Shown: positions 51,664 through 59,574, counted from the first letter of the stretch. The stretch is DNA of 64,000 nt from a virus (IMGVR_UViG_3300017987_000005:119649-183648), one strand, 5' to 3'. Program-made: numbers and translations. Notes: a model not told the origin generated them from the sequence alone.

Positions 51664-52014
51664 AATCAGCAAGTCAGCTACGCTCCCCGTTGACAATGTA
51701 GCTGAGCCCTCACTCGGAACCCCGTTGGGCAGCAATCTTTGAATCGCACTGCTGCGAGTGTTTCGCATCTTGCTAATAATATCTGGTAGGAAGAAGGTTA
51801 TATCCGGTATCAGCTAGCTCCTTTTGCACTCCACGGTTACAGTACGCAAAGTTAAGCATGCACGAAGACGCACGCTCGCGACTCCATCCCTCCACGCACT
51901 ATAAACGCTTCCCCGGAAACTCCCTATGTGTTATAAAAGAACGTACCGCTGATTTGACCAGGCTGGCTCAGCGGGCGAAGCCTCGGTAAGTCCGACTACC
52001 ACTGGTAGCGGGTC

Positions 52015-52203
52015 CTATTTATCAACTAACAAACTTATTAAACTAAGGTTATTTTTTATCCGCTCTAACACGACAATATTAAAACAATGAGAATGGTATG
52101 CCTTCTGACGATAACAAGGATTTTCAGGGGCATACTTATCTACTTCAGAAACCATAGGCTCTCCTGCTTTAATACCATTAAAGCATTTAGCACACTTAAC
52201 CAT
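52015..52203 (-). CDS. Small zinc-binding protein
   Basis: 62 aa; VKCAKCFNGIKAGEPMVSEV with a later CYRQ...HSHC suggests a LIM-like zinc site. Its stop borders the structured non-coding region. Function unknown. Confidence 0.5.
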   Translation of the reverse strand: MVKCAKCFNGIKAGEPMVSEVDKYAPENPCYRQKAYHSHCFNIVVLERIKNNLSLISLLVDK

Positions 52204-52390
52204 CGGCTTTATCTTCAAATATTATATTAAATTCTTTTCCGCTCATCATTCGGTACTTTATTTCTTTGTTAACAACTTCAATAAAATGCTCCATTAACTG
52301 ACAATCTTTTCGCGCTGGCCCGCCGTGACGGACGGCTGTAAACGAGTCTCCTTCTTTAACGTGAGTCAACCCAGTAACAGAAACTTCCAT
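52196..52390 (-). CDS. Unknown small protein
   Basis: 64 aa. VTGLTHVKEGDSFTAVRHGG then charged helix. Function unknown; the ribosome binding site is weak and an alternative GTG at 52402 exists. Confidence 0.4.
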   Translation of the reverse strand: MEVSVTGLTHVKEGDSFTAVRHGGPARKDCQLMEHFIEVVNKEIKYRMMSGKEFNIIFEDKADG

Positions 52391-52394
52391 AATA

Positions 52395-53405
52395 TCACTC
52401 ACTCTTTACAAATCCTCCTCCAGCAACTTCGTGCACATAAACGTGTCCGTCAATAACTTCTGAATAAGCTTCGCGAAGCTGAACCTTCCGCTCTGTCCCA
52501 TTATCGTAAACTGCGAAACAAGCTATCTCCCAAAATCCAATGTCCATGTACTTCTGATAGTTATTCATCCACTTGCGCTGCTTATTCTTTACGGCTGCTT
52601 CATATCCGGTGTGAAGAACATCTATACACTGGTCATCCTCACAATAATCACATCTTCCATTATGATTCTTTTTATCACTGCCGTGCGACATTCGGTCTCG
52701 CGGAACAGAAAACCATTTGCAATCAGCTATAGAAAGTATATCCGAAGTCACGTCAGAACCCATATACGAATTTCGATGATTGGACGCTTCCATATTACTC
52801 GGCTTTGGTCCCGGATTATAGTGCGGTACATGAACACGGTACTTATGCGTCCAAGTTCCGTTAGGCAACTGAATTAATCTGTTATGAAAACGAGCGTCCA
52901 ATAAGCACAAAGCTACTCCGTAATGCTTGGTGCGTATACGACGCTCGTATATATTCAGATAATTCGCGAATTTCTGATTAGCATAAATCCCTTTACGCTC
53001 CTTCTCCGAATCCCATTTTGAATACGTTGTCGCTAATCGACGTTGATTATCAACAGATTCCATTCGAAAAACATACTTGATTATTTTCGCTGTTTTCAAA
53101 GGCTCGAGTATAACGGGCGGCTCTTCAATGCTGAGATACCGCTCATCATTATGAAGCGAGCCCCCTGGGTCAAGTACACCATCAGCATCCGGAAGGTCAT
53201 CTAAAATAGCTGGGGTGTCTAAGTTGAACTCGAGTTCCTCGGTCTCAGCTACGCTTATTGCTCTCGTGTCAACACAGCCATGAGCTACAAGGAGCGATAT
53301 CGTGGCAACCATCCCGCAAAACATCCCGAACCAAAATACATGTTCCCCATTCGGCTTACGCCAGCGATACTCTCCCCACTCATTCTTTCTTCTTAATAGT
53401 CCCAT
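52395..53405 (-). CDS. Membrane-anchored protein of unknown function
   Basis: 336 aa. One N-terminal transmembrane segment (about residues 24-43), then a large soluble domain with KKNHNGRCDYCEDDQCIDVL (Cys-rich) and TKHYGVALCLLDARFH. No enzyme motif is clear. Confidence 0.5.
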   Translation of the reverse strand: MGLLRRKNEWGEYRWRKPNGEHVFWFGMFCGMVATISLLVAHGCVDTRAISVAETEELEFNLDTPAILDDLPDADGVLDPGGSLHNDERYLSIEEPPVILEPLKTAKIIKYVFRMESVDNQRRLATTYSKWDSEKERKGIYANQKFANYLNIYERRIRTKHYGVALCLLDARFHNRLIQLPNGTWTHKYRVHVPHYNPGPKPSNMEASNHRNSYMGSDVTSDILSIADCKWFSVPRDRMSHGSDKKNHNGRCDYCEDDQCIDVLHTGYEAAVKNKQRKWMNNYQKYMDIGFWEIACFAVYDNGTERKVQLREAYSEVIDGHVYVHEVAGGGFVKSE

Positions 53406-53420
53406 ACGTGTCCCCTAAAA

Positions 53421-53990
53421 TCAGTCTTTTCCGTATGGCTTCGCTAATCCCTTTTCAAGCAATTCTTGATTGAGATTCTTCTGTCCGCTATTCGTATCGT
53501 AAAAAACAACTGCGAGCCATCGTCCATATTTCCCTTTCTTCCCTTTATACGACTCGATTACGACATCCTTGCCGAGAATCAAATCGCGAACATAATTGCG
53601 GACCTTCAACCCCTGCTCTCTTTCTTCCTTCCTTAGTTCGGGAGTATCTATCCCATACAGACGAATCGTCTGGTCCTTCATCCATATCCCGAAACCGAGG
53701 TCAATATCGACAGTAATCGTATCACCATCATAAACTTCTGCAACATGGGCGCGATACACGTAATCGGGTGTTCGCGGAGCTTCGCGCTCAACATTAGTAT
53801 CTTCAGACATCTCACTCTCCTTAATTGCAAGTGATTGCAAATCGTCTGCGTGTGCAACATCGTCACGCAAGTATAACGTATTATATCCATTAGCAAATAA
53901 CAGGACAATTAAGAATATGACTACAAAAGGTCTGCGGGTACGGGACGCGTCTCTCCCCACCCAATCCGCAAATGCTTTAATAATCCTCAT
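53421..53990 (-). CDS. SNase-like nuclease, membrane-anchored (possible second start)
   Basis: 189 aa. An N-terminal transmembrane helix (FVVIFLIVLLFANGYNTL) is followed by the staphylococcal-nuclease domain: AEVYDGDTITVDIDLGFG, IRLYGIDTPELRKEEREQG, and YGRWLAVVFYDTNSGQ, with the Asp, Arg and Glu of the active site. An internal ATG at 53810 (residue 61) has its own GGAGAGTGA block, so a soluble form may also be made. The membrane form would act at the envelope. Confidence 0.75.
   Translation of the reverse strand: MRIIKAFADWVGRDASRTRRPFVVIFLIVLLFANGYNTLYLRDDVAHADDLQSLAIKESEMSEDTNVEREAPRTPDYVYRAHVAEVYDGDTITVDIDLGFGIWMKDQTIRLYGIDTPELRKEEREQGLKVRNYVRDLILGKDVVIESYKGKKGKYGRWLAVVFYDTNSGQKNLNQELLEKGLAKPYGKD
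53825..53840. repeat. TTGCAAGTGATTGCAA motif, copy 3
   Basis: Identical to the copy at 41048. It lies inside the SNase gene, 15 bp upstream of the internal ATG and its ribosome binding site. Confidence 0.5.
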
Positions 53991-54061
53991 ATTCACTCTC
54001 CTGGAGCTGTCGCCTAAAAGCAAACCACCCCGCAAAGGGGGCGTGCATACGGAGCGTCAAC

Positions 54062-54079
54062 TTCAATATACATATTGAA
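54062..54079. promoter_or_regulatory. Operator-like palindrome downstream of a -10 box
   Basis: TTCAATATACATATTGAA, an 18-bp perfect palindrome, touches the -10 element of the promoter at 54080-54108. Typical position for a repressor site. Confidence 0.5.
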
Positions 54080-54108
54080 ATTATATCATTTAATTGTCCG
54101 AATGTCAA
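54080..54108 (-). promoter_or_regulatory. Consensus promoter, TTGACA-17-TATAAT
   Basis: TTGACA at 54108-54103 and TATAAT at 54085-54080 on the minus strand. It faces the SNase gene. A 13-bp GC-rich hairpin (CCCCGCAAAGGGG, 54028-54040) lies in the leader. Confidence 0.75.
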
Positions 54109-54119
54109 GAAAAAAATTA

Positions 54120-54374
54120 TTATTCCGCTAGCTCGCGGGCACGCTCCAGTTCATCAATCATGTCAGAATAGTCAATACCGGTGCGTATCAAGAAGTTTTC
54201 ATCTTTGTCATACGCTTCTAAAAAAATACCGTCAACATCAGTTGACGGTACAATACGAAGCTTAGATAAGTTATCGTGTTTGTCTGTAATGTTAATAACA
54301 ATACATCCGTCTTCCTCGAGTTCAATCTTAGTAGCTTTCCCTTTACCTAATCTGGCTTTGATAGACATTTTCAT
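54120..54374 (-). CDS. Unknown small protein
   Basis: 84 aa; charged, mainly beta then helix (DYSDMIDELERARELAE). Function unknown. Starts after AAGGAG. Confidence 0.45.
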   Translation of the reverse strand: MKMSIKARLGKGKATKIELEEDGCIVINITDKHDNLSKLRIVPSTDVDGIFLEAYDKDENFLIRTGIDYSDMIDELERARELAE

Positions 54375-54744
54375 CTCCTTGAAATTCTTCCTTACATATA
54401 TCCTCGACAGTCATACAATATTTAACATAAGCGCAATAAACTAAATGCACTTTGATTCCCAAAACAATGGTTGTGATTAAAGCAGCAAAAACCCAAGTCG
54501 TCTGGTCTTCAACAATGAAGAACGCTCCAAAAATAAGCGCGTATACAAGAAAAGCTCCGTAGAACAATATGTCCAGACGAAGAACTTTTTTAGTTAGCCG
54601 AATCGTCTTGAAGAAATCGTCATCGACGAGACCCCCACGATTCTCCGAAAAAGCTACTACTTCACTCTTCCTGCACACGCGCGTCAGGATAAAGTATATC
54701 AGCGAAATAATAATAGGCGTTATCGCTAAAAACATATACATCAT
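54343..54744 (-). CDS. Membrane protein of unknown function
   Basis: 133 aa with three transmembrane segments (about residues 3-20, 58-78, 84-108) and short loops. Could be a holin-like or envelope protein; no motif supports this. Overlaps its downstream neighbour. Confidence 0.5.
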   Translation of the reverse strand: MMYMFLAITPIIISLIYFILTRVCRKSEVVAFSENRGGLVDDDFFKTIRLTKKVLRLDILFYGAFLVYALIFGAFFIVEDQTTWVFAALITTIVLGIKVHLVYCAYVKYCMTVEDICKEEFQGDENVYQSQIR

Positions 54745-54746
54745 CT

Positions 54747-55415
54747 TTACCCCACTAATCCGGCAATCTTCGCTACAGAACGTGCCTCTGAAAGTTTACG
54801 ACGAATCTGGTCGCGGAGTTCGGCAATGTCCTTCTTGGCTACAAGGTCAAACTCCCCTCTGAAACGGAATCCAAGTCCATTCTCAAGTATGACATATACA
54901 AACCCTTCGTGCGGAATAAATCCTTCGACTTTAGTGTTCCCCACTTTCAGGCAATCGAGTTCTCGAGCATCCTCGATTGTCATACCTCCATTCAAATGCG
55001 CTTTGACGCGCTTCCTGGCGCGCGAGCGGTTGCTGGTACGTATCCCGAGTTCAATGGCTCTCCTGGATACAGTAGATGCGCTGCATCCGAGTTCTTCAGC
55101 AGCCTGCTCCCCGGAAAGTCCGCGCGTAATCAACAGATTGTGCAGCTTACTTTTCGATATGCTCGTACGGGGGGCACTTCTCGGTTTCCGCTTCTTACCC
55201 GATGTCTTCTTGCGTTTTGCAACTTCCTTCGGGTCCTCTTTTTTGACTTTATCAGTCAAACCCATCGCTTTAACACGGTCGTAGATTACGTGATATCCGC
55301 ACTTCAGGATAGTAGCCATCTTCCGATAACTCATCCCCTTATTAATCATACTTTTTATCACGTCATCCTTAACGTCCTTCAAAGCACCAGCTCTAATTAC
55401 TTCTTTCTTCGCCAC
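54747..55415 (-). CDS. Multi-HTH DNA-binding protein
   Basis: 222 aa with at least two helix-turn-helix segments (SYRKMATILKCGYHVIYDRV and LSGEQAAEELGCSASTVSRR) joined by a basic linker, plus a C-terminal half with FVYVILENGLGFRFRGEFDL. Probably a transcriptional or structural DNA-binding protein. Confidence 0.6.
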   Translation of the reverse strand: MAKKEVIRAGALKDVKDDVIKSMINKGMSYRKMATILKCGYHVIYDRVKAMGLTDKVKKEDPKEVAKRKKTSGKKRKPRSAPRTSISKSKLHNLLITRGLSGEQAAEELGCSASTVSRRAIELGIRTSNRSRARKRVKAHLNGGMTIEDARELDCLKVGNTKVEGFIPHEGFVYVILENGLGFRFRGEFDLVAKKDIAELRDQIRRKLSEARSVAKIAGLVG

Positions 55416-55602
55416 TCTCTAAATCCTCCAGTAATGTAAACGCTTCGCTGCCGCAGACGTTACAACGCCCGCCCCCGAATCCTTTTCCGGGCAATCGGTC
55501 ATAATTCCTCCGAACCGATGCGACAGTATCTATAAAATTGCAGTTCAAACACTGAACTACGTCAAATTTATTCGGCTTATGCCATATCTCTATTGACTTC
55601 AT
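55393..55602 (-). CDS. Zinc-ribbon protein
   Basis: 69 aa with VVQCLNCNFID and GRCNVCGSEAF, a zinc ribbon. Function unknown. Confidence 0.55.
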   Translation of the reverse strand: MKSIEIWHKPNKFDVVQCLNCNFIDTVASVRRNYDRLPGKGFGGGRCNVCGSEAFTLLEDLESGEERSN

Positions 55603-56006
55603 TCAAACTTGTCGAGAGACATAAATATCTGTCTCTCAAACCCTTCCGACTTGAACCAGAGATAATCCCCGTGCTCCTTAACGGCTGACACGGTAGTCGT
55701 ATACGTCCTTCCTCCGTCATCATCAATAATGAGCATGACTATCGTCTCGTCCGGCAAACACTGAACGATGTGGTCGTTCAATCCCCACGCATCGGCTTTA
55801 CGGAAACGGTGTTTCTTCTTGAGATGCTTGATATAATGAAGATGCGAATTCACTGACTTAATCTGTCCGATATCTCTCCCCCGCGATTCTGAATGAAGCT
55901 TCAATGTTATATGTCCATAGTTGCTCACATCAATACGATTCCCCGATTTATCGGAACCGACAATAGCTGCTTTCAGCTTCATCGCATCTTCTTTTGTAAA
56001 ACTCAT
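55599..56006 (-). CDS. Unknown protein
   Basis: 135 aa. SNYGHITLKLHSESRGRDIG and a basic centre (HYIKHLKKKHRFRKADAWG), then TIVMLIIDDDGGRTYTTTV. Beta-rich with a basic loop. Function unknown. Confidence 0.45.
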   Translation of the reverse strand: MSFTKEDAMKLKAAIVGSDKSGNRIDVSNYGHITLKLHSESRGRDIGQIKSVNSHLHYIKHLKKKHRFRKADAWGLNDHIVQCLPDETIVMLIIDDDGGRTYTTTVSAVKEHGDYLWFKSEGFERQIFMSLDKFE

Positions 56007-56536
56007 ATCAGGTCAATCCCAAATAATCCATATCCCGGCATCCCGAGCAGTCGCGCAAGTCTCTTTATACCATCAGCTAATTTACGATTCAATCCCGCTG
56101 CTCTGGCAAATACTGGAAGGGCTTCCAAAGCGTACTCTCGGGCTTTAGTCTCCTGTCCCTGGAAAAAGAAATCTTCCGTATTCGTAATCCGGTCAACAGC
56201 TTTGACTATAACGGCTTCGTTTAATCCATTCTCTGCTAGGTCCGCTAAGAACGCTTTCTTATCCTTCTTGTCTTTATCGTCCAGCGTTACTTGAGCTACG
56301 ATGCTGGCAACGGTGTTCCCGAACATGTCGCGGATATCATCAATAGTATGGTCGGAATCCTCGACAACATCATGAACCGCCATCGCAACAAGCATCTTCT
56401 CGTTATCAATCCCGAAATTCGACATGTAGCGGACTCCGGCAGTACAATGCGTCAGATACGGTATCCCCGTAAACTTACGCGTCTGGTTATAATGCGCTTT
56501 CATCGCAAATTCGATTGCTTTTTTCAACTCTTCCAT
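56003..56536 (-). CDS. HD-domain alarmone hydrolase-like (RelA/SpoT HD)
   Basis: 177 aa. AMKAHYNQTRKFTGIPYLTH, VAMAVHDVVEDSDHTIDDI and FGNTVASIVAQVTL are the pattern of small (p)ppGpp hydrolases of the MESH1/SpoT-hydrolase type: conserved His, HD and ED residues binding metal. It may degrade alarmones and so block the host stringent response. The radical SAM gene upstream overlaps it by TGATG. Confidence 0.75.
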   Translation of the reverse strand: MEELKKAIEFAMKAHYNQTRKFTGIPYLTHCTAGVRYMSNFGIDNEKMLVAMAVHDVVEDSDHTIDDIRDMFGNTVASIVAQVTLDDKDKKDKKAFLADLAENGLNEAVIVKAVDRITNTEDFFFQGQETKAREYALEALPVFARAAGLNRKLADGIKRLARLLGMPGYGLFGIDLI

Positions 56537-57372
56537 CACTCGTCTCTTTTCCGGTTTTTCAGATAACCCTCAATCACAAAATAAAGTCTCGAGATTGTCC
56601 CGTCAGTAAAATAGTTCATAGAGTTCACGCTCGTCTTAACAGTTCTCCAGAACACGACGGGCATCCCGTAAATATCGTATACTTCAGCATCCTCCCACAG
56701 CTTGTCAGTCATTCTGAATGCTCTGCTTATAGTCGTATACGTACGCTCGAACGCGGCAACGTCCGGCGCGAGGTCTTTCTCTCTCGTGTCAGTACTAACA
56801 CGGCGTACTTGTACGTAAGGTATTTTTCCCGGAAGTTCTGATATCCTGTGAAGCGTATCAAAGAATTCATGCTCATTGCATCGATTAAGTACAATAGATA
56901 TCCGGGCTTCTTCGGTCTGACGCATTATCTCATCCCAGTCAGGGATGTCGCGTCTTCCGAGAATCATCTGGTTAGTAATTGGATTGAATGAATGTATGGA
57001 GTACCCGATTTCATCTTTACAAAGTTTAATAGACTCCATCGCGTCAAGCGCTTTGTATCCGTTTGTCCGAATCCCGCACGTGAACCCACGTTCCTGAATA
57101 TGTTCTATCAGCCACGGTAAGTGCGGGTACAAAAGCGGGTCGGTATTCTGTCCGGTCAGGTATATCTTTTTTATTCCCTCGTGCTCAGCAATAGTAAGAA
57201 ACTCGTCAAAATTCTTCCAGTCATTGAAGTGTACTTTCAATTGGTTTTGCTTACACAATATATCCTCAATATCTTTCCCGAGACAGAAAAAACAATCAAC
57301 GTTGCATTTTCCAAGCAGGTTGATATTCGCAAACGTATAAGCATCCCGCTCCCTGTTCTTATCATTGCTCAT
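56536..57372 (-). CDS. Radical SAM protein
   Basis: 278 aa. LGKCNVDCFFCLG carries the CxxxCxxC cluster-binding motif, followed by KIYLTGQNTDPLLYPHLPWL and ERGFTCGIRTNGY, the usual radical SAM barrel strands. The substrate is unknown. Such enzymes in phages can modify tRNA bases or nucleotides. Starts after GGAGAGTGA. Confidence 0.75.
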   Translation of the reverse strand: MSNDKNRERDAYTFANINLLGKCNVDCFFCLGKDIEDILCKQNQLKVHFNDWKNFDEFLTIAEHEGIKKIYLTGQNTDPLLYPHLPWLIEHIQERGFTCGIRTNGYKALDAMESIKLCKDEIGYSIHSFNPITNQMILGRRDIPDWDEIMRQTEEARISIVLNRCNEHEFFDTLHRISELPGKIPYVQVRRVSTDTREKDLAPDVAAFERTYTTISRAFRMTDKLWEDAEVYDIYGMPVVFWRTVKTSVNSMNYFTDGTISRLYFVIEGYLKNRKRDE

Positions 57373-57383
57373 GTCACTCTCCG

Positions 57384-57692
57384 TTATCGAATAATCCAGA
57401 CTTCAGAATCTTTATTCTCAATATACCAATCATCATACCAATACCATTGATGGTCAAACTCATCATAGTAATAAGCTTCTATAGTGCTATACAAATCGGC
57501 AACTATTGCGCACTCCTCTCCAGGAAGTATATCAATAGTGTATGTCTCTGAATCAAAAACGTAATCTATCGAGATATACAGTCCGGTCAGGTTATAGACT
57601 CTTACGTCCAACTCGGACTCATAATCAGTGTTATCGACATTACATCCAATAATAAATGCAGCGATAACAAGTAACGGCAATACTCGACTCAT
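57384..57692 (-). CDS. Putative lipoprotein
   Basis: 102 aa from the ATG 57692. Signal peptide LPLLVIAAFIIGC with a lipobox (IIGC), then a tyrosine-rich acidic soluble part. It would be anchored on the outer face of the membrane. Such phage lipoproteins can block superinfection. It is the first gene behind the promoter at 57719-57746. Confidence 0.6.
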   Translation of the reverse strand: MSRVLPLLVIAAFIIGCNVDNTDYESELDVRVYNLTGLYISIDYVFDSETYTIDILPGEECAIVADLYSTIEAYYYDEFDHQWYWYDDWYIENKDSEVWIIR

Positions 57693-57718
57693 AATCACTC
57701 TCCTAAGTCTACGCTTAT

Positions 57719-57746
57719 ATTATAGCGTATAATTATGATATGTCAA
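57719..57746 (-). promoter_or_regulatory. Consensus promoter, TTGACA-16-TATAAT
   Basis: TTGACA at 57746-57741 and TATAAT at 57724-57719 on the minus strand, directly after the terminator at 57756-57795. It starts a new transcript with the lipoprotein gene. Confidence 0.75.
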
Positions 57747-57755
57747 GCAAAATAT

Positions 57756-57795
57756 AAAAAAATTCCCGTCCCCAGGGCTTACCTGAAGACGGGAA
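57756..57795 (-). terminator. Intrinsic terminator overlapping the phosphoesterase stop
   Basis: TTCCCGTC (57795-57788) pairs with GACGGGAA (57770-57763), with an inner CAGG/CCTG pair, followed by seven T on the transcribed strand. The upstream arm of the stem is the last coding bases of the phosphoesterase gene. Confidence 0.8.
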
Positions 57796-58420
57796 CGCCG
57801 TAATCAACCACAATCGGTTGCCGTATTACCTTGTTCTTTGTATTACATAAACTTGCATTTATGAAGGTCGTATCACCATACGGACAGGAAACTCCGTAGG
57901 CGCTATGAATGTGTCCGAAAATATGATACTTCGGTTTTATCCTCCGTACAGTATCGTACAGGTCTGCGCACCCTACTGGAATCCCCCGAGATTGGTCGAG
58001 TATTCCGGCGGGCGGGGTATGGGTAATCAGGACATCAACATCCTCCGGAATCATATCCCACTTATCAGCAAGAGCTTCTCCCCGAGGAAGATTAAATGCC
58101 CAGTCCTCAAACTCCGGCTGCCACGGGCTTCCGTAAAATTTAATTCCGTCTATCGTGATTTGGTCATCTTCAAGATAGTATGCGACTGAATAGTCAAAAA
58201 AGTTCGGGATTTTATCCCAGTATTTCTGGAAGCATTTATCGTGGTTCCCGGCAACAACAATTTTATACGGATGCGGAAGGTATCTGATGAATTCTATAAA
58301 TGCTTTGACTTCCTTTCGTCCCCCGAATGCGCATATATCGCCAGCCACAACAAGGACGTCCCCTTTAGGAACATCAAAATTAAAATTAGCATGAAGGTCT
58401 GATATAATAGTTAAGCGCAT
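57779..58420 (-). CDS. Calcineurin-like metallophosphoesterase
   Basis: 213 aa with all family motifs: ISDLHANF, VVAGDICAFGG, VVAGNHDKCF, ITHTPP and FGHIHSAYG, giving the Asp, His and Asn that bind two metal ions. It may hydrolyse nucleotides, cyclic nucleotides or nucleic-acid ends. It starts after GGAGAGTGA and a stem-loop leader, and ends in an intrinsic terminator, so it is a single-gene unit. Confidence 0.85.
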   Translation of the reverse strand: MRLTIISDLHANFNFDVPKGDVLVVAGDICAFGGRKEVKAFIEFIRYLPHPYKIVVAGNHDKCFQKYWDKIPNFFDYSVAYYLEDDQITIDGIKFYGSPWQPEFEDWAFNLPRGEALADKWDMIPEDVDVLITHTPPAGILDQSRGIPVGCADLYDTVRRIKPKYHIFGHIHSAYGVSCPYGDTTFINASLCNTKNKVIRQPIVVDYGVPVFR

Positions 58421-58441
58421 TTCACTCTCCGTTTAAGTGCC

Positions 58442-58493
58442 GAGGCGAGCAGCCCAGGGTTCCGCGTGATTAGTGGAAGATGCTGCTCACCTC
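58442..58493 (-). other. Stem-loop leader of the phosphoesterase mRNA
   Basis: GAGGTGAGCAGC pairs with GCTGCTCGCCTC (58493-58482 with 58453-58442) through 12 bp including one GU pair, with a 28-nt loop, at the 5' end of the transcript just after the -10 box. A 5' hairpin of this kind protects mRNA from decay. Confidence 0.55.
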
Positions 58494-58506
58494 AGCGTGA
58501 GATTGT

Positions 58507-58534
58507 ATTATACCATATATTTTTAATTTGTCAA
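58507..58534 (-). promoter_or_regulatory. Consensus promoter, TTGACA-16-TATAAT
   Basis: TTGACA at 58534-58529 and TATAAT at 58512-58507 on the minus strand, directly downstream of the first tRNA of the array and facing the phosphoesterase gene. Confidence 0.75.
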
Positions 58535-58542
58535 GTAAAAAA

Positions 58543-58617
58543 TGGTATCCCCGGATGGAATCGAACCATCATCTAAAGCTTAGGAGGCTTTCGTAATATC
58601 CATTATACTACGGGAAC
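58543..58617 (-). tRNA. tRNA-Arg(CCU)
   Basis: Anticodon loop CTCCTAA in stem AAAGC/GCTTT. Normal D and T arms, CCA encoded. Reads AGG. Lowest-coordinate tRNA of the array. Confidence 0.85.
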
Positions 58618-58618
58618 A

Positions 58619-58693
58619 TGGTACTCCCTGAAGGAATCGAACCCTCATCATCAGCTTAGAAGGCTGTTGCACTTTCCGTTGTGCTAAGGGAGC
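58619..58693 (-). tRNA. tRNA-Arg(UCU)
   Basis: Anticodon loop CTTCTAA in stem CAGC/GCTG. CCA encoded. Reads AGA. Confidence 0.85.
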
Positions 58694-58694
58694 A

Positions 58695-58772
58695 TGGTGG
58701 ACGGGGTTGGATTTGAACCAACGACTCCTGCATTTTCAGTGCAGAGCTACTACCTGGCTGAGCTACCCGTCC
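58695..58772 (-). tRNA. tRNA-Phe(GAA)
   Basis: Acceptor GGACGGG/CCCGTCC, loop CTGAAAA, CCA encoded. Its 5' end overlaps the 3' end of the 154-aa gene by 10 bp. Confidence 0.88.
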
Positions 58773-59227
58773 TCTTCATTTCTATCTTCCTCATGGTCAT
58801 TATCGGTCTGCACAGTGCATCCCAACTTATTAACCTCGTCACACACATCTTTAAGAAATTCTCTCGTACCGTCACTGGCGTATGACTCCCATCCTTTTTC
58901 GTAATCCCTCGGATTAATCCATCCGAATATGCTGAAATCCTGGACGTATTCGAGTCTCTTAAATCCGCGTTCCTCAAACTCATTAATAAATCTTCGGTCG
59001 GTAACAACTTCTGACGAACGCACAGTCGGTTGACGATGCTTGCGCTCACTACTACTATAAAGTCTGTAATGACGCGCGATAGCTTCCTCTTCAAGAAGGC
59101 TATATATTCGAGCGAAGACTTCTACAGAAATCTTATAGAACTCATCATAGCTGAGTCGCTCTTCGTGCGTCACAATTACACAGCTACTATCTTCAGGAGA
59201 ACCGTAACCAAAACGATAACAATACAT
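58763..59227 (-). CDS. Unknown protein between tRNAs
   Basis: 154 aa. Acidic; helical (SYDEFYKISVEVFARIYSLL) then DFSIFGWINPRDYEKG and an acidic tail. The 3' end overlaps tRNA-Phe by 10 bp. Function unknown. Confidence 0.5.
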   Translation of the reverse strand: MYCYRFGYGSPEDSSCVIVTHEERLSYDEFYKISVEVFARIYSLLEEEAIARHYRLYSSSERKHRQPTVRSSEVVTDRRFINEFEERGFKRLEYVQDFSIFGWINPRDYEKGWESYASDGTREFLKDVCDEVNKLGCTVQTDNDHEEDRNEEDG

Positions 59228-59244
59228 GCATCTCCTTTTCTATC

Positions 59245-59319
59245 TGGTAGGCGCGGGAAGAGTTGAACTTCCGTTAGAAGTTTATAAGACTTCCGTTCTT
59301 ACCGTTGAACTACGCGCCA
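59245..59319 (-). tRNA. tRNA-Ile(UAU)
   Basis: Anticodon loop CTTATAA in stem GAAGT/ACTTC, reading the rare codon AUA. CCA encoded. The first acceptor pair is U1-U72, a mismatch; the other six pairs are normal. Confidence 0.75.
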
Positions 59320-59555
59320 GCTAAAGGTATAAGCTTATCCTCAGCGACAAGCAAATAACAACGATTTCCATCATCCATCTTAAAAGTACAAGGCCACGAA
59401 ACTCCCCAATGAGACGCACTCCACGACTCACGTGGTTCGTCTTTAATGGTCAGGTCTTCATAATCACGTTCTACATGCTTGACCTTCTGACCTATTCGGA
59501 AATCCTTTTTGACTCGAAATGTCCCGCATAATTTTCCAACAAACGACTCACCCAT
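59310..59555 (-). CDS. Unknown small protein
   Basis: 81 aa with AAGGAGCGGG before the ATG. Beta-rich (GVSWPCTFKMDDGNRCYLLV). Its 3' end overlaps tRNA-Ile by 10 bp, as the previous gene overlaps tRNA-Phe. Function unknown. Confidence 0.5.
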   Translation of the reverse strand: MGESFVGKLCGTFRVKKDFRIGQKVKHVERDYEDLTIKDEPRESWSASHWGVSWPCTFKMDDGNRCYLLVAEDKLIPLAGA

Positions 59556-59574
59556 AACCCGCTCCTTTAATATC

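Larger units (their letters stand above)
51128..52014 (-). ncRNA. Large structured non-coding RNA candidate (GOLLD/ROOL-like class possible)
   Basis: 887 nt without a convincing gene lie between the tmRNA and the next CDS. Many local helices are visible, e.g. CGCTGA/TCAGCG near 51953-51979, CAGCTAC/GTAGCTG near 51670-51700 and CACTCG/CGAGTG near 51710-51765. One boxA-like element sits inside (51651) and another just before the tmRNA (51129). Size, phage context and neighbouring tmRNA and tRNAs fit the giant ornate RNAs GOLLD and ROOL, but I could not match either by eye. Confidence 0.5.

Noticed and set aside
51538-51768. A 76-aa frame within the large non-coding region
   Set aside because: No ribosome binding site or recognisable protein character; the region has hairpins and boxA-like sites instead.
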